From the NCBI GenBank assembly GCA_036661515.1, contig JAVWYO010000126.1, positions 1-5,350 of the forward strand: 5,350 bases of DNA, written 5' to 3'. Under the pieces are notes generated by a model. The model made no database searches and was not told the DNA's origin. It saw only the letters and a list, made by a program, of their open reading frames with translations. Below are positions 5,277-5,350 of this stretch, in pieces; position 1 is the first letter of the stretch, and every line of letters begins with the position of its first letter. A program made the translations under genes and the position numbers. This DNA is from HGM05232 sp036661515 (lineage in GTDB: Bacteria; Bacteroidota; Bacteroidia; Bacteroidales; Muribaculaceae).

Positions 5277-5350
5277 GCCCACAAACATCTGTGTAAAATT
5301 CGCACAAAAAAAAGGCGACTTATATTACCACTCCTTAGTAGCATATAAAT
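5277..5350. other. Right-hand end with no recognisable gene
   Basis: Apart from an eight-A run near 5305-5313 and a weak TGTG/CACA pairing near 5290-5306, I see no promoter, tRNA or coding start here. It may be the upstream region of a gene that lies outside the window. Confidence 0.4.

Noticed and set aside
5162..5344. A 60-codon open frame on the minus strand through the palindrome cluster.
   Set aside because: It reads directly across hairpins B, C and A', has no recognisable domain, and its AAGGAG-like string lies inside the frame, not before it. It is probably spurious.

Overview
The window looks like a metagenome-derived scaffold from a member of the Bacteroidota, probably order Bacteroidales. 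Three promoters fit the phylum's unusual consensus (TTTG or TTG near -33, an 18-19 bp spacer, then TAnnTTTG near -7). Start codons generally lack Shine-Dalgarno sequences. The second gene carries the Gly/Asn/Gln/Arg-rich extension familiar from RNA-binding proteins of this phylum. The family within Bacteroidales cannot be fixed from this window.

Layout: positions 1-4778 hold three co-directional minus-strand housekeeping genes, in transcription order purB (adenylosuccinate lyase), an RluB/RsuA-family 23S rRNA pseudouridine synthase, and asnS (asparaginyl-tRNA synthetase). asnS ends in a strong intrinsic terminator at 1-43. Each gene has its own candidate promoter, so they may be separate units or a leaky operon. 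The pseudouridine synthase has a disordered N-terminal region of about 300 resolved residues, built from tandem repeats and interrupted by a 100-N scaffold gap (2615-2714). The flanking coding lengths and the repeat period predict how long the missing DNA should be. From 4779 to 4967 lies a divergent control region: purB is read leftward, and a tRNA-Val(TAC) at 4968-5042 is read rightward from a near-consensus promoter, followed at once by an intrinsic terminator.

The right end (5076-5350) has no convincing gene. It holds a dense cluster of hairpins bounded by an imperfect 16-nt inverted repeat (5096-5276). Three of its hairpins share the same C-GAA-G apex. It resembles a REP/BIME- or MITE-like non-coding repeat and is the least explained part of the window.

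Functionally, purB supplies purine nucleotides, while the pseudouridine synthase, asnS and tRNA-Val serve ribosome maturation and tRNA charging or decoding: a translation and nucleotide housekeeping neighbourhood. I see no defence system, CRISPR array, transposase or phage gene. The unusual material is the repeat-driven disordered region, the palindrome cluster and some unproven control sites.
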